A stretch of 64,000 nt of DNA, taken from positions 39,838,924 through 39,902,923 of the forward strand of contig CM064509.1 of NCBI GenBank assembly GCA_032716605.1, in the 5' to 3' direction. The translations under genes and the position numbers were made by a program. Under the pieces are notes generated by a model. That model saw only the letters and a list, made by a program, of their open reading frames with translations, searched no databases and was not told where the DNA came from. The DNA comes from Paralithodes platypus. Lineage: Eukaryota; Arthropoda; Malacostraca; Decapoda; Lithodidae. Shown here in pieces: positions 53,124 to 64,000 of the stretch (positions are counted from its first letter, which is position 1; each line of letters starts with the position of its first letter).

Positions 53124-55853
53124 CAGTAAACTTCCGTTAATCCGACGACCGATAATTCGAATCTCCCAATAGTCCGAATTTTTCAATTTGAGGCCAAATC
53201 CGAATTCACCCAATAGTCCGAATTTTTCAATTTGAGGCCAAATCCGAATTCACCCAATATTCCGAATTTTTGAATTTCCCGGGCGCGCGATATTTCCAAA
53301 TATCGGCCCTCTAGCGGGCCAGGCCGGACTAAACTGTCTGCCGTTGTCGGTCTACCTGAAACGTTGTTTTATCCCGTGTTTATCCTGTTGATATAGTGAC
53401 TTAGTGACTTAGTGATGGGTCCCACAGCAAGTTCAGGTGCACGAGGGAGGAATGACAAGAACAAACATAGAGGAAGCACGTAACTCTGTCCATAGCTGAT
53501 AAATTGCGAGTGATAGCGATGGTAGAGAAAGGCAGTTGATCGGCGTAAGTTATGGAAACTTTTAATATCGGTGCCTCCACAGTTTCAAACATAGTGAAGG
53601 CAAAGGCTAACTTATCGAAGTTTGTTGCCTTTGGAAAGTCAAGTTACACGGGTGATGTGAGAAAGACAATGAAAAAACCAAAACATGAAAAACTTGACGA
53701 GGCAGTGCATAAGTGGTTTACGGCCAAGCGGGCTGAGGGCAAGCCTATCTCAGGGCTTATGATAATTGAAAAGGCCAAGCAATTCCTGGGTGATATGAAT
53801 ATGGAAGACGATATAAAATTCTCCGACGGCTGGTTGAGAAACTTTAAAATTAGGCATGGGATTAGGGTCCTAGATGTCGCCGGAGAAAAGAATTCTGCCG
53901 ACAAAGAGGCCGCCGATCGTTGCACACATTTTTTTCTAACCATTGTTCATGATCACCAGCTGACCCCCAGACGAAATCTTTAACGCCGACGAGACAGGGC
54001 TATATTGGCGCTGTTTGCCAACAAGGACATTAGCTGGTAGAGGAGAGGAGGCTGCACCCGGATTCAAAATGAATAAAGAACGTCTCACAATCCTGCTGAG
54101 TGGGAATGCTTCCGGTAAATGTCGCAATCGTTTGTTTGTTATCGGCAATCCCCGTGCTTTCAAGAACATGCGAGGGAAGTTGCCAGTGATCTATGATGCA
54201 CAGAGCAATGCATGGATGACTGCCCAAGTATTCCATGATTGGTTCTTTAACACTTTGTTCCCGAAGTCAAGGCCCCTACTTCAAGTCGATTGGCCTTTCT
54301 GAGGACACCAAGGCTGTCCTATTCCTGGATAACTGCAGAGCACATCCCCCTGCCCACGAACTAGTGTCTGGAAACATCTTTGTCACCTACTTGCCCCCTA
54401 ATGTGACTAGTCTGATACAACCAATGGACCAGGTGTGTGCCAAAAGTTTAAGCAGAGCTACAAGGTCCTCATTTGCCCCGCAAGCTGATTAACTCTGATG
54501 CATCAGTAAAAACTTTCCAGTCAAGTTTTTTCCATCAAGGATGCCATATATGATGCTGCCCTAGCCTGGAAGGATGTTTCAGAGGTAACCCTCAAGAAAT
54601 GTTGGAACAAGCTGTATGCCCAGGTTGATGACCCTGAAGAGGTTGAAGAAGATGAGCACGATTTCGAAGGCTTTCCTGGGCGTCGCAGGGAGGCAATCAA
54701 CGAAATCCGAGGCCTGATGGATACCGTGCCGGTCAACGACCCCAAGAGGATGACTGAAGAGGATATTGAGGAGTGGGTTGATGTGGATGGTGACCTGCAG
54801 GGCGAGGAAGAGGTGACAGATACAGAAATTATCCGGAGTGTTGTGGAGCCAGAATATGTTGAGGAGCACTCGTCTGAGGAAGAGGAAGAGGCAGATGACG
54901 ATGGCAAAGTAAACCTGGAAGGAAGCTGCTACCTATTTCGATGGTATGGTCAATTTGTGGAACAGTCTAGCCAATATAATGCAAGTGAAACAATCGATTT
55001 CCACATCCTCCGTAAGAGTTCTATGAGAAAAAGGGGCAGGGCAGTCAAGCAGGCAGACATCAGGGACCTGATGAAAAACATGCACCACCATGGCCGCCGA
55101 TCAGATGAACCAGATAACCCTAGACCTGCACAATGCCTCTCACAGACGACTCGCGTACCAGCTCACCTGAACCTCTTAACCCACACCAGAACCTATGCCT
55201 CTTGATGATTTTGAAGGCTGGGAGGACCTAGCATCCCCTGTGAAGGCCACTCCTGAGGTAGCCCCAGCCGCCCCTGTGGTAGCTCCTGCCAGCCTAGCCA
55301 CTCCTGAGGTAGCCCCCGCCGCCCCTGTGGTAGCCCCAGCCACCCCTGTGGTAGCTCCTGCCAGCCTAACCACTCCTGAGGTAGCCCTAGCCCTAGCTCC
55401 CCCTTCAGATATTGAAGGCTTGGAGGATATGGCTGTGGAGTAATAATCAGTGAAGTGTAGTAGATTTAAGGACCCCCAAAAAAATATAAAACCAGCAAAA
55501 TACAAAAAAAAAATAAGTCTTTTTAAGTTAATTTTACATTACAAGTACACTTACAGTACAGAGCAGTGATTATAAGTTACTAATATGGGGCTAGGGGGCT
55601 AGTGGCTGGGTTGGGGCTGGTGCTGGGGCTTATCTTCAATGCTACACATCTCTTCTCTTCATATAAGGTGAGTTAAAGTCATGATTAGTCATTATTATCA
55701 TTATTATCATTATTATCCTGTGTTTGTGTCTTGGTTTGGGTCTTAAAAAAAAAATCGGGGGGGGGGGGGGGGGGTAACGTCCGATAATCCGAAAAATCCA
55801 CTAATCCGAACGAGGGCCGGTCCGCTGCCCTTCGGATTAACGGAAGTTTACTG
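53124..55853 (+). mobile_element. Tigger/pogo-like transposon
   Basis: 2730 bp with ends CAGTAAACTTCCGTTAATCC and the complement CGGATTAACGGAAGTTTACTG-type, flanked by TA (53122-53123 and 55854-55855). The left end holds a roughly 63-bp subterminal tandem repeat (CCGAATTTTTCAATTTGAGG). Confidence 0.9.
53470..55443 (+). pseudogene. Tigger/pogo-like DDD transposase, broken
   Basis: A CENP-B-type N-terminal helix-turn-helix (KLRVIAMVEKGS, NIGASTVSNIVKAK) is interrupted by stops near 53538. A CENP-B DNA-binding domain follows (WLRNFKIRHGIRVLDVAGE). The catalytic acids are visible in [21 protein letters not shown] and SLIQPMDQ, but in separate frames (53552-53983, 54015-54302, 54235-54492). The tail is acidic, then a Pro/Ala repeat (PEVAPAAPVVAPA units) at 55195-55443 in another frame. 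At least four lesions make it inactive. Confidence 0.85.
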
Positions 55854-55929
55854 TATACGGCCGGGACTAGGGTCTTGTCAGTTGTCACGCCCAGTGCCAG
55901 GTCCGTATATAATTATATACTGACTCGCC

Positions 55930-56345
55930 GAAAAAAAATCGTAGCAGCGAAACAACTGCACCTATGGCTCTCATATTTTTAGTTTTTTACCATATGTACC
56001 TTACCCTTCTGCATACCCACCACCACTACCCCAAACCCCTCCTCCCACCCACTCGCTGACTATCGGTCGCCTCACAAGGAAAAAAAAGGAAAATCTGTGG
56101 CGGCGAAACGATTGCACCAATCGGTTCCCTATTTGTGTGACAAGTACCTTACCCTTCTGCCTTCCCTCAACCACACCCCCAACCGCCTCCCACCACTCAC
56201 TTCCAGCGTATCCGTACGAAGAAAAGGAAAAAAATAAAAATCTGTGGTGGCGAAACTACCTCACCAATCGGCTTCATATTTGTAACACGAGTCAATTACG
56301 CTTCTACCTTCCCCCCAAACCACCCTCCCACCCATACATTCAAGT
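55930..56345. repeat. ~145-bp tandem repeat, three diverged units
   Basis: Each unit includes GGCGAAAC(G/A), CACC(A/T)AT and CTTACCCTTCTGC. It lies within hAT sequence to the right of the Tigger-like element. Confidence 0.7.
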
Positions 56346-57443
56346 AACATTCCGATGGTATCGATACCATAAAATTATAAGTCTCTGAAGTCTATAGTGT
56401 CTTTTGACTCTTTTCAGCTACGTTCGCGACTATCGGGGACCTGATTTCTGGCGAAAATGGACAAGGGGAGTGTTTTTTTACCATTATCCTTCCTTTCTCA
56501 CCCAACTTGATAGATTTAGCCAAAAAAAAAAAAAAAAAAAAAAACTCTGGCACTGGCCAGGTTCTTACCTTTCCAGGGTTTGAAGGTGGCACTGTCAGTC
56601 TGTCACTATCATAGTATCACTGTATCACAGTTCACTAACACCGTGAGTAACACCGTACGATGACTGTACACGATAATGACGTTCTTGAACCTGTTGTTGA
56701 CAGGAAAAATCGCTTCCGGAGCGCCAAAAAGGAGCGCAAAATTCAAGCTGCTCCCCGCCTGCACTCCGAGTTCAGATTTTTGCCGCTCCTCGCTCCGCGC
56801 TCCTCTATATTGGTAGTGCGCACCGGATCGCAGAGCGCAGAGCGCCAAATCGGCGCGCCCACGCCCACCACTGCTATTAAATATGTTATAAGAGAAATTT
56901 CATCGTCTGTCTATACAAATTACAAGCTGCTCTCGAGTATTCAAGCTTTATCCCAAAATATACTGGAGACCGCTTTGTTTTTTAAGGCAGACTTGTCCCA
57001 CATAGAGAATTAAATGTGGAAAAAATAATCTGTTATATGTTTATTTACGTGATTTATTGACACTCATGGGTTGAATATTACTTTTAACGGTTGGTTTTAA
57101 TTTTATGAGATACTTTTCTCCCAGTATTGTTGGCTTAAAAAAGTAATAAAAGCATTAAGAGACTTCCTCCACATTTTAATCCTGAATCTAGTGAGCGAAA
57201 TACTACGAGTTTCACATTCTTTCGTTCGGGTTAGTCTCAACTTTCGTATTATTTGGTTTGCTCTCACATAATGAGATAAATATATTGTAACAATACTTAT
57301 ATATCGTGTTTTTGGTATTGTTTCCTTCAATACAGTTCTCCCCGGTGTGTAATATATGAATATAGTAGAGCCTCAATAGTTGCCAGATAGCACTTTCTGA
57401 ACAAAAGGTACTGGGAATCGAGTCATGACTTCTTAGCGCGATT

Positions 57444-57670
57444 GTACAATTATATGAAAGAGAGGTACAATTATATGAGAGAGGTACACTTATATGAGAG
57501 AGAGGTACAATTATATGAGATAGGTACACTTATATGAGAGAGAGGTACAATTATATGAAAGATAGGTACAATTATATGAGAGGTACACTTATATGAGAGA
57601 GAGGTACAAATATATGAGATAGAAGTACAATTATATGAGAGAGAGGTACACATAATTGAGAGGTACAAAT
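57444..57670 (+). repeat. GAGAGAGGTACAATTATATGA minisatellite, right part
   Basis: About ten units of 18-22 bp with small variations, continuing the array broken at 52272. A few degenerate units recur near 58250. Confidence 0.9.
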
Positions 57671-57797
57671 ATAATTTATTATGTTTTTTCCACCAACCAA
57701 CTTCACCTATAAACTCAATTAATGAAATCAACAAATGCATGTGGCACTCCAAGGACTCAAACCTAGGATACTCACATCGAAATTCCGCGCACTTATG

Positions 57798-57798
<1 letters not shown>
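57671..57798 (-). mobile_element. tRNA-derived SINE, head truncated
   Basis: The minus strand reads GCATAAGTGCGCGGAATTTC to AACATAATAAATT. It joins a (GATT)n run. Confidence 0.75.
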
Positions 57799-57831
<33 letters not shown>

Positions 57832-57832
57832 A
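57796..57832. repeat. (AATC)n microsatellite
   Basis: Nine AATC units, probably the tandem tail of the LINE fragment next to it. Confidence 0.9.
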
Positions 57833-58235
57833 TGGAGGCATAAGCCATGACAGCACATGGGCGCACTCACCCGCTGACGCCACCCAAGGGAATCCTCCCG
57901 GGAAAGCCTCCAGGCATCTGCCTGGTCCATATTAAGTATTCTATCAGATAATTTACCGACTTCCTTCAGCCATGAGTTCCGTGGTCTTCCCACCGGCCTC
58001 CTCCACTCAGGGTTGTCTTCTGTAGAGACCACCTGGTCAGCGGGATCAGCCTCGGGGAGGCAAACCACAGCCCGTATAGCCTAAGTTGGCGTTCATGGAT
58101 TATGCACCTAATATTTCTAGAGTCGGTTTCAGGGAGTAGTCGCTGGTTTACGTACCTGCGACAACCCATGATCCTTCGGAGACATTTAGTACCAAAGGAG
58201 TTATGTTTCTTCAAAACACTGTTAAGTGTCCATTT
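57833..58235 (-). mobile_element. LINE 3' fragment (RT C-terminus)
   Basis: The minus strand, across one frame change, reads KCLRRIMGCRRYVNQRLL, RRPVGRPRNSWLKEVG and WRQRVSAPMCCHG. The GRPR...W pattern is the usual C-terminus of several arthropod LINE polyproteins. Confidence 0.7.
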
Positions 58236-58304
58236 CTCAAATATAAGAGATAGAGAGGTACAATTATACGGTACAAATAATTGAGAAAGAGGTAAAAATT
58301 TGAG

Positions 58305-58745
58305 TTGTGGTGGGCTAGATCTATCAGAGTGAGGGTTGGTGTCCTCTACTTCCCATACCCAGTTCTGACTTTTCCTTTTTCATCATCTTATTTCTATATT
58401 TTTTCCTGAGAGTGGTGAAGGCAGTGGGGCCATAATGATGTGCCCCAAGGTTCCCTAGTGTCTTACTCTCACAGCCCACTGGCACAAGTCAGCCTTTCTC
58501 TCTGACGTAGGGATGCAGCAACCCCACCGCCCGCCACTTCGGTGGTGCAGTCAGCCTCTGTAGCATTTACGGTGATTTCTTGTTACTACCTTATTGTAGC
58601 ACGGATAAGGCTGGTGTGGTGCGATTTCGCCAGGTGCAAGTGCCTCAGGTGGACTTTGTTGAGTCTTGCTGAAACACTGTTAGCGCTATACCAACATCGG
58701 TCACTGTGATGACGTGATAGAGTTGTGTTGTGGCAAGTCTTTATT
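58305..58745 (+). mobile_element. Diverged SINE-1-related element
   Basis: The head GGGCTAGATCTATCAGAGTG and CCATACCCAGTTCTGACTTT parallel SINE-1, but the body and tail differ. Confidence 0.5.
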
Positions 58746-58748
58746 GTA

Positions 58749-59289
58749 CAGTTAACCCTCGATTGTGCAGACTAATAGGGGGGGACCCATGTCCGCACAA
58801 TGAAAAAGTCCGTACATGGGAAATAGAGTAAATAGGCCTAGGCTATACGATGTTTTCTAACCCTAACTCTCCACGGAATCATCATCACAACTGAACCAGT
58901 TGACTTGGAGAGCTCTACTTAACGCCAGTCTACAGATTGGAAACAGCAGTACGTTTAGAGATGTGTGGGAATTTTCTAACTGTTAAAATAACAAAGATAA
59001 GGGTAGCCTATTAAATACATCTTTCGGTCACGCACGGGCTCTCAATCCTTAAGGACGTTGGTGAGCTCCGGGCGATATGGCTAAAAGCCAAAGAAAAATC
59101 CATTAAACTTTGTTATTGTGTTGTCTGCTAAAACAAATTTAGTGTTGAAAACACTAAATATTATTTGGTAAAATTCATTTAAATTCCATAGAGTATAGGC
59201 CTAATTATAATAACATTTTGTTGCCTACATAAATAACTCGGGTTTTTAGACTCCCTACTGATACGGCCCGACATAGCCACACACGAAAA

Positions 59290-59321
<32 letters not shown>

Positions 59322-59665
59322 CGACATAACAATAACACACGCGTGTTTCGGTAGGTACCGGTACACTGATTTTCCTTTTGAACTTATAACTTGTTTTATA
59401 TAAGTTTATTATGAAATACTATAAAGAATTAAGGTAAGTTTCTAAGAGATATATAGTACTGTACTTATAGTTACAGTATCGTATTTCGACGATTTCAGCG
59501 GGAAATTGCCTGCCCGTGTCACCGCCCGACCCACCAAATACCGGACAACTTTTAAATCAACGGTCTTTGGCCCGATTTGTCCGGTCTTTTGGGGACTTGT
59601 CCGCTGTTGGGTCCGCACAAACCGAAGTCCGGTCAACTGGGGTCCGCCCATGCAAGGGTTGACTG
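58749..59665. mobile_element. pogo-like MITE M1
   Basis: Ends CAGTTAACCCTCG and GCAAGGGTTGACTG, flanked by TA. 917 bp. It contains P1-like sequence (58850-59000) and a (CA)n microsatellite at 59286-59318. Both ends carry GGGTCCGCACAA-type subterminal repeats. Confidence 0.75.
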
Positions 59666-59828
59666 TACTGTACTACAGTAAAGAGACAAAAACCGAGCTC
59701 TCTGTGGATGAATTGGTCTTTAAACTTGTATGCATGTATGTACAGTATATGTACAACTGTCCAGAAGCCTTGGCTTGGATGAGCAAGCTCCAGCAAGGGC
59801 GAGGTTCTACTGTATGTAGATATACATA

Positions 59829-60212
59829 CAGTAAAACCTCGCCCATCCAGACTAATTGGGGGAGAACCCTGTCTGGACCTGCCAAAAGTCCGGATCTGCC
59901 GAAACTCCGGACATATATTCAGCCATCCAGACAAATCCGGATGGCTGAAACTTGAGTCCGGATATCTAACTTAAACAACCAGACTTAGGTTTCAGCCATC
60001 CGGATTTGCATACAAGTCTGGATATCGAACACTGGATGTAAATAATATGTGCGGAAATTTGTAATCGTCTCTATCGTTTCCGGATTGACTTATATTTTTC
60101 CCAAACCATCCAGGCAAGTCTGGTTGGCTGAAACATGAGTCTGGATCGAAATGCCTGTCTGGATCTCTTGGGTTTCCAGATCTGAGGGCTCCGGATGGGA
60201 GGGGTTTTACTG
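59829..60212. mobile_element. pogo-like MITE M2
   Basis: Ends CAGTAAAACCTCGCCCATCC and GGATGGGAGGGGTTTTACTG, flanked by TA. 384 bp, with repeated CCATCCAGACAA and TCCGGAT units inside. Confidence 0.85.
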
Positions 60213-60299
60213 TATGTACAATAGTTTAATGTCAACTTCCATTACATACATTCAGTGGGAGACAGTTCGGATTCTTGCCGGGGAGGTCGACGGTACTAC

Positions 60300-61660
60300 A
60301 GCTAATTAAGGTGGTAGATGATTGGATGCAAATTCTAGAAGATGGTGATGTAATAGACGTGGTATATTGCGATTTTATGAAGGCCTTCGATAAGTCCCAC
60401 ATAAAAGGTTAATAGAGAAAGTTAGAAGCTATAATATAGGGGAGAAATGTGTGAAATGGATAGAAGCCTTCCTGAAAGATCGGAGACAGAGGGTACTGGT
60501 GAATGGAATAGGCTCGGGGTGGAGGGAAATTACAAGTGGGGTACCTCAGGGATCTGTGTTGGGACCACTGCTGTTCGTTATATTTATCAACGACTTGCCT
60601 GAAGTTATAACTAATGGAAGTGAGGTATACCTGTATGCGGATGACACTAAGCTGTATAGAAGAGTGAGGAGTAAGGAAGATGTGGGTTTGCTTCAAGGAG
60701 ATGTGGAGGGCATGAAGGGATGGTCTGAGCATTGGTTAATGCCTTTTCATCCAAAAAAATGCAAGTACATGCGGATTGGGACCAGCAAGATAGACAAGGT
60801 AGGATACAGTATGTATGAAGCGATGGAGGAAGTGAATGCAGAAAAGGATATAGGAGTAGTGATAGACAATAAGTTAAATTTCTCAGAACATTTAGCGGAA
60901 AAGATAAACAAAGCCAATAGAATTGTAGGGCTGATAAGGAGGACATTTGTGTCACTTGACGAAGAAATCTTCAGGAATCTCTATACAGCGCTGGTTAGGC
61001 CGCACCTGGAATATGCGAACCAGGTGTGGGCTCCATATATGGTAAAGGATATAGAAGCAGTGGAGAAAGTGCAGAGGAGAGCTAGCAAGCTGGTACCAAC
61101 GTTGAAGAACGCGGGCTATGAACAGAGGTTGAGGACACTGGGGCTTCCGACACTGGCATATAGGAGAAAGAGAGGGGATATGATAGAGACTTTTAAGATA
61201 GTGTCAGGAAAGTACGATGAGGATGTGTGTGAAGGTATCTTCTTGATGCGGGAGGGAACAAGAATGAGAGGACACTCTAAGAAAATTTACAAAGAAAGAA
61301 ATAGGCTTGAGAAGGCAAAGAACTCATTTTGTGATAGAGTGGTAAATGAGTGGAACGCACTGCCCCAGTATGTAGTCGATTCCGAATCAATAAGGGAGTT
61401 TGAAAGTAATCTTGATAAAGCATGGGGAAGACAAGATTTGAAGTTTGATTATAAAACAAAAATACAGAATAGTAAAAATGTTGCGTCTGCTACCGCCGCC
61501 GCCAACACCGTGAACGACCGCAGCAGTGCAAGTACTGGTACTGAGCTGGATACACAGGCATAGTTTGCCTTTTTCCAGAGGATCTACTGTAAGAAATTGT
61601 AAGATACATTGTAATGACTCGGAAGTGGCTGCCTTTCCGCAGTTGGAATATAATACAATA
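60300..61660 (+). pseudogene. CR1-like LINE, 5'-truncated, RT frame mostly open
   Basis: Begins VVDDWMQILEDGDVIDVVYC with KAFDK, a two-base loss near 60396, then 370 open codons (60451-61563). These contain ITSGVPQGSVLGPLLFVIFI, EVYLYADDTKLYRR and the C-terminal VNEWNALPQYVV. The catalytic YADD is intact. It is the parent-type copy for 44213-44997. Confidence 0.85.
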
Positions 61661-62430
61661 AAGTCCCGTCACATCAACTCCCAATCATATCATCACTTTG
61701 GTTGATGTTGACATAATTCTAACCGTGCCGTAGCAAGACTGAACTAAGTACTACTGCAGCACCTGCACCTGCAGTATCTGCAAACCACACCAGCCTTAAG
61801 AGTACTATAACAAGACAGTACCAAACCAAACCTCTACGAGTCTACTGTATTAGGCAACTTAGACTTTAGAGCAAGTTCCTGCCACAACAATGCCCCACCA
61901 TGTAACACTGTGGCTGACTCTGGCGTGGTGCCAAACAGTGCCCAGGTAAGACTAGTGCTAGTGGAGTCCCCTGAGGCACCTATCCGCAACCCACCAGCCT
62001 CGGCAGTGCCATACTAAGAAAGTACCAATAACAAGATTTTATTGTATAGTAATGGCTGTTGGTCCACAAGTCTACCGTCATCCCCCATATTAGTCGCCTT
62101 GTAAGACATGCAGTAGGATACGTGGGGCATATTTTTTTCCCTCCACCATAAGATGAAGGTCCCCTTACCTCCTGGAGGGGTAATGTAACTTTTCTCAACT
62201 TATACTCATGTCCTCTAGTTCTCCCATTCTCTGACTCGGAACAGGGCTCCTGGAGGGTCGCCATTAGGACGTAAGACTGGAACTGCACTTTGTGTGGTGC
62301 ACCGAGTCTATAACTTAAGTCATAGGAAGAGGGAAATACTGATTCTGGGAGAGAGTTTCAGAGCTCAGCTGTTGAATAGAAGAAAGATTTTATATATTTT
62401 TGTTGATTCATTTTAAATATTTTACACACT
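61661..62430. other. No clear gene; possible LINE remnant on the minus strand
   Basis: A TRGHEYKLRKV reading on the minus strand near 62200 resembles the post-RT block of CR1-group elements, with nothing to support it on either side. Confidence 0.35.
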
Positions 62431-62822
62431 TATGCATTGATCAAATCACCTCTCTCTTTTCCCTTAAGGTTGGTAATCCCAGTTGTTAATAGATACACGG
62501 AAGCAACCGCACTCACTGAAATCCTGGAGACAACTACCGGTCGTCCGCATAGAACAGCCAACCATACGTCCATCCAGCCGATAACGTCATCAGCCAGCCT
62601 ACGACTCGGCGGCCTGCCATTGGCTCGAGGCGGACGAGCTTAGTGCAGGTCAAGCCAGTCAACCTGCGCCACTTTGGCGTGACTGCGCTAATATATTAAC
62701 ACACTCACTATTTTCTGTTTTTTTCTTTGCGGGTCCCCTTAAGTACATATAACTATGTACATTCGTAAGTTCGCCAATGTACATATTTACATTTCTTACA
62801 TGTTGCTGCTTGCGGGCAACAC
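62431..62822 (-). other. Possible LTR or 3' flank of the Copia element
   Basis: The region follows the end of the Copia polyprotein. I could not find a second LTR within the window to define it. Confidence 0.3.
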
Positions 62823-64000
62823 CTAATCCCGACTGACTGCCTCCCGCAGCCGCTCCGTCGACGCGCCCTTCTTGGTAAGGCAGTCTGCCAGTTGTCTTGA
62901 TGTTGCCACCCATGTTACCTCCATTAATTCCCCTTTTTCCAACATATCTCTAAGCACTGATATATCAATTCGCAGACGCTTGTCGTCCACCAATTTATAG
63001 GAGTATAGGGCTTCCACTAGGTTACGGTTGTCTACAAAACACTTGATAGGGATACTCCCACATCCGGAGATCTCCTGCAGAATACTCGCCACATACACAG
63101 CAGTACTAGCACCATCCAAAAGTGCCAGGGTCTCCGCAGCAAGAGTTGACTTGACCACCCGTCGAACCTTCCTTGATTGCCAGTAAATAGGGCCTCTCAC
63201 ATTATCAGTGTCGCACAGAAAGACGATAAAGCCTCCTTGAGACCCATGGCCCTGCAGGTTGGCGAATGATGCGTCAGCATAGCACTCAATGTGGCACTCT
63301 TCTAAAGGTCCAATCTTCGGAATAAACAATCGTACATTATCCGATTTCACACGCCCAATCACCTTATTTAGTCTTAATATGTCAGGCACCGTATCCTTTG
63401 GAAGTGAACACTCAGTTCGCACACATCGAATGCTATATCTGGGCGAGTGTGAGTAGCCATCCAAATCAGTTGCCCGATCAACGCATGATATTTCGTTCTC
63501 TCCTGGTCTGACAAATCACTAGTCTTCTCTAATGCTCGACGCTTGCTCAGTGTAACCGGTCAATGATGTTCCATACTGAAACTGGTCGATTGTGACACTG
63601 CCATCCTCTGTGGTAACTACGTTGAGCCCCACATACTCAAAGCACTTGGAATCAGAAGTCCCGACCTGGAAGGTCCTGCGCAACTGGTTTATGACTTGCT
63701 GCTCAAAATTCACAGTACCAGCCCACAAGAAGTCATCCACATATATGCAAATGATACCTTTTGTTCCACCACTTCGACTCCACGAAAATAATGCAGGGTC
63801 CAGGGACGAGATTTTGGCACCTAGACATATCAGCTGGGTCTTCACCCTCATGTACCATTGCCTGGCCGCATCGCACAAACCATACACAGTCTTCCGCAGA
63901 CGCCACAATAAACCATTGTCGAACTCGGGAGGATGTCGCAGGTACACCTCACGCTCTATATTGTTCCCTTGTAGGTACGCAGCTTGTATATCCATGGTGT
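62823..64000 (-). pseudogene. Ty1/Copia retrotransposon RT and RNase H, truncated by window edge
   Basis: The minus strand from 63995 reads MDIQAAYLQGN, LRKTVYGLCDAARQWYMRVK and the catalytic IICIYVDDFLWAG. A stop at 63519 and two frame changes near 63500 and 63415 break the GQLIWMATHTRPDIAFDVCE block. RNase H then runs open to 62823: ECYADASFANLQGHGSQGGF, KSTLAAETLALLDG and TSRQLADCLTKKGA. The style recalls the GalEa-type Copia lineage of crustaceans; that is a recollection, not a test. Integrase and gag lie off the window. Confidence 0.85.

Larger units (their letters stand above)
52725..56873. mobile_element. hAT-type element with perfect 8-bp duplication
   Basis: CTATTAAA at 52717-52724 and 56874-56881. 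Ends are CAGTGGTGGGCGCGCTCC and the inverted GCGCCCACGCCCACCACTG-type end. Sub-terminal GCGCTCC-rich repeats occur on both sides. Net of the Tigger-like element it is about 1.4 kb, with no transposase: non-autonomous. Confidence 0.85.
52273..57443. mobile_element. Outer TIR DNA transposon (non-autonomous), unclassified
   Basis: Perfect 28-bp inverted ends, starting AATCGCGCTAAGAAGTCATG at the left and complementary at 57416-57443. GTAC on both sides is compatible with a 4-bp duplication. Net of the nested hAT it is about 1.0 kb with no gene. Confidence 0.75.

Noticed and set aside
55195..55443. Separate Pro/Ala-repeat gene
   Set aside because: It lies within the Tigger-like element, in a shifted frame after its transposase, and is best read as the element's degenerate C-terminal repeat.
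61980..62288. Independent gene on the minus strand
   Set aside because: Only one short CR1-like block is visible, with no start, no neighbours and no second copy.

Overview
The window is gene-poor eukaryotic DNA dominated by nested transposable elements, typical of a large arthropod genome. A decapod or other crustacean is my best guess, from the mix of DIRS, CR1-like, RTE-like and Copia retroelements with many MITEs; I cannot name the species. Only two host genes are visible, both with very large, TE-filled introns. No rRNA gene, CRISPR array or bacterial feature is present.

Region 1-10.3 kb: a CR1-like LINE is split by an 8.7-kb DIRS-type tyrosine-recombinase retrotransposon (DIRS-A, minus strand). 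DIRS-A keeps its full architecture: inverted terminal repeats, an internal complementary region, two gag-like ORFs, and RT/RNase H and tyrosine recombinase regions broken by frameshifts. Region 10.3-32.4 kb: four exons of a Src-like tyrosine kinase lie on the plus strand with matching splice phases, but one carries an in-frame stop and the HRD aspartate is Asn. Its introns hold a second DIRS (DIRS-B, 9.1 kb, gag remains only, with a 1.19-kb palindromic foldback inside), a SINE, and a 5.6-kb element with terminal inverted repeats.

That 5.6-kb element (23.73-29.32 kb) is the most interesting object here. It encodes one protein of about 1545 residues on the minus strand with repeated N-terminal zinc-binding motifs, a central region that may be RNase H-like, a FEN/PIN-type constellation of acidic residues, and a tesmin/TSO1-like CXC tail. 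I do not recognise it as a standard transposase superfamily.

Region 32.4-47.8 kb: an RTE-like LINE with an inverted second tail, hAT remnants, a SINE sharing its 3' tail with a Jockey-like LINE, tRNA-derived SINEs, and several TTAA-flanked MITE families. Region 47.8-52.1 kb: the last two coding exons of a TMEM209-like gene (minus strand), separated by a 3.9-kb intron of repeats. Region 52.2-57.5 kb: three DNA transposons nested inside each other (an unclassified TIR element, a hAT, and a Tigger/pogo-like element). Region 57.5-64 kb: LINE fragments, two pogo-like MITEs, a CR1-like LINE with an uninterrupted 370-codon RT frame, and a decayed Copia polyprotein running off the right edge.
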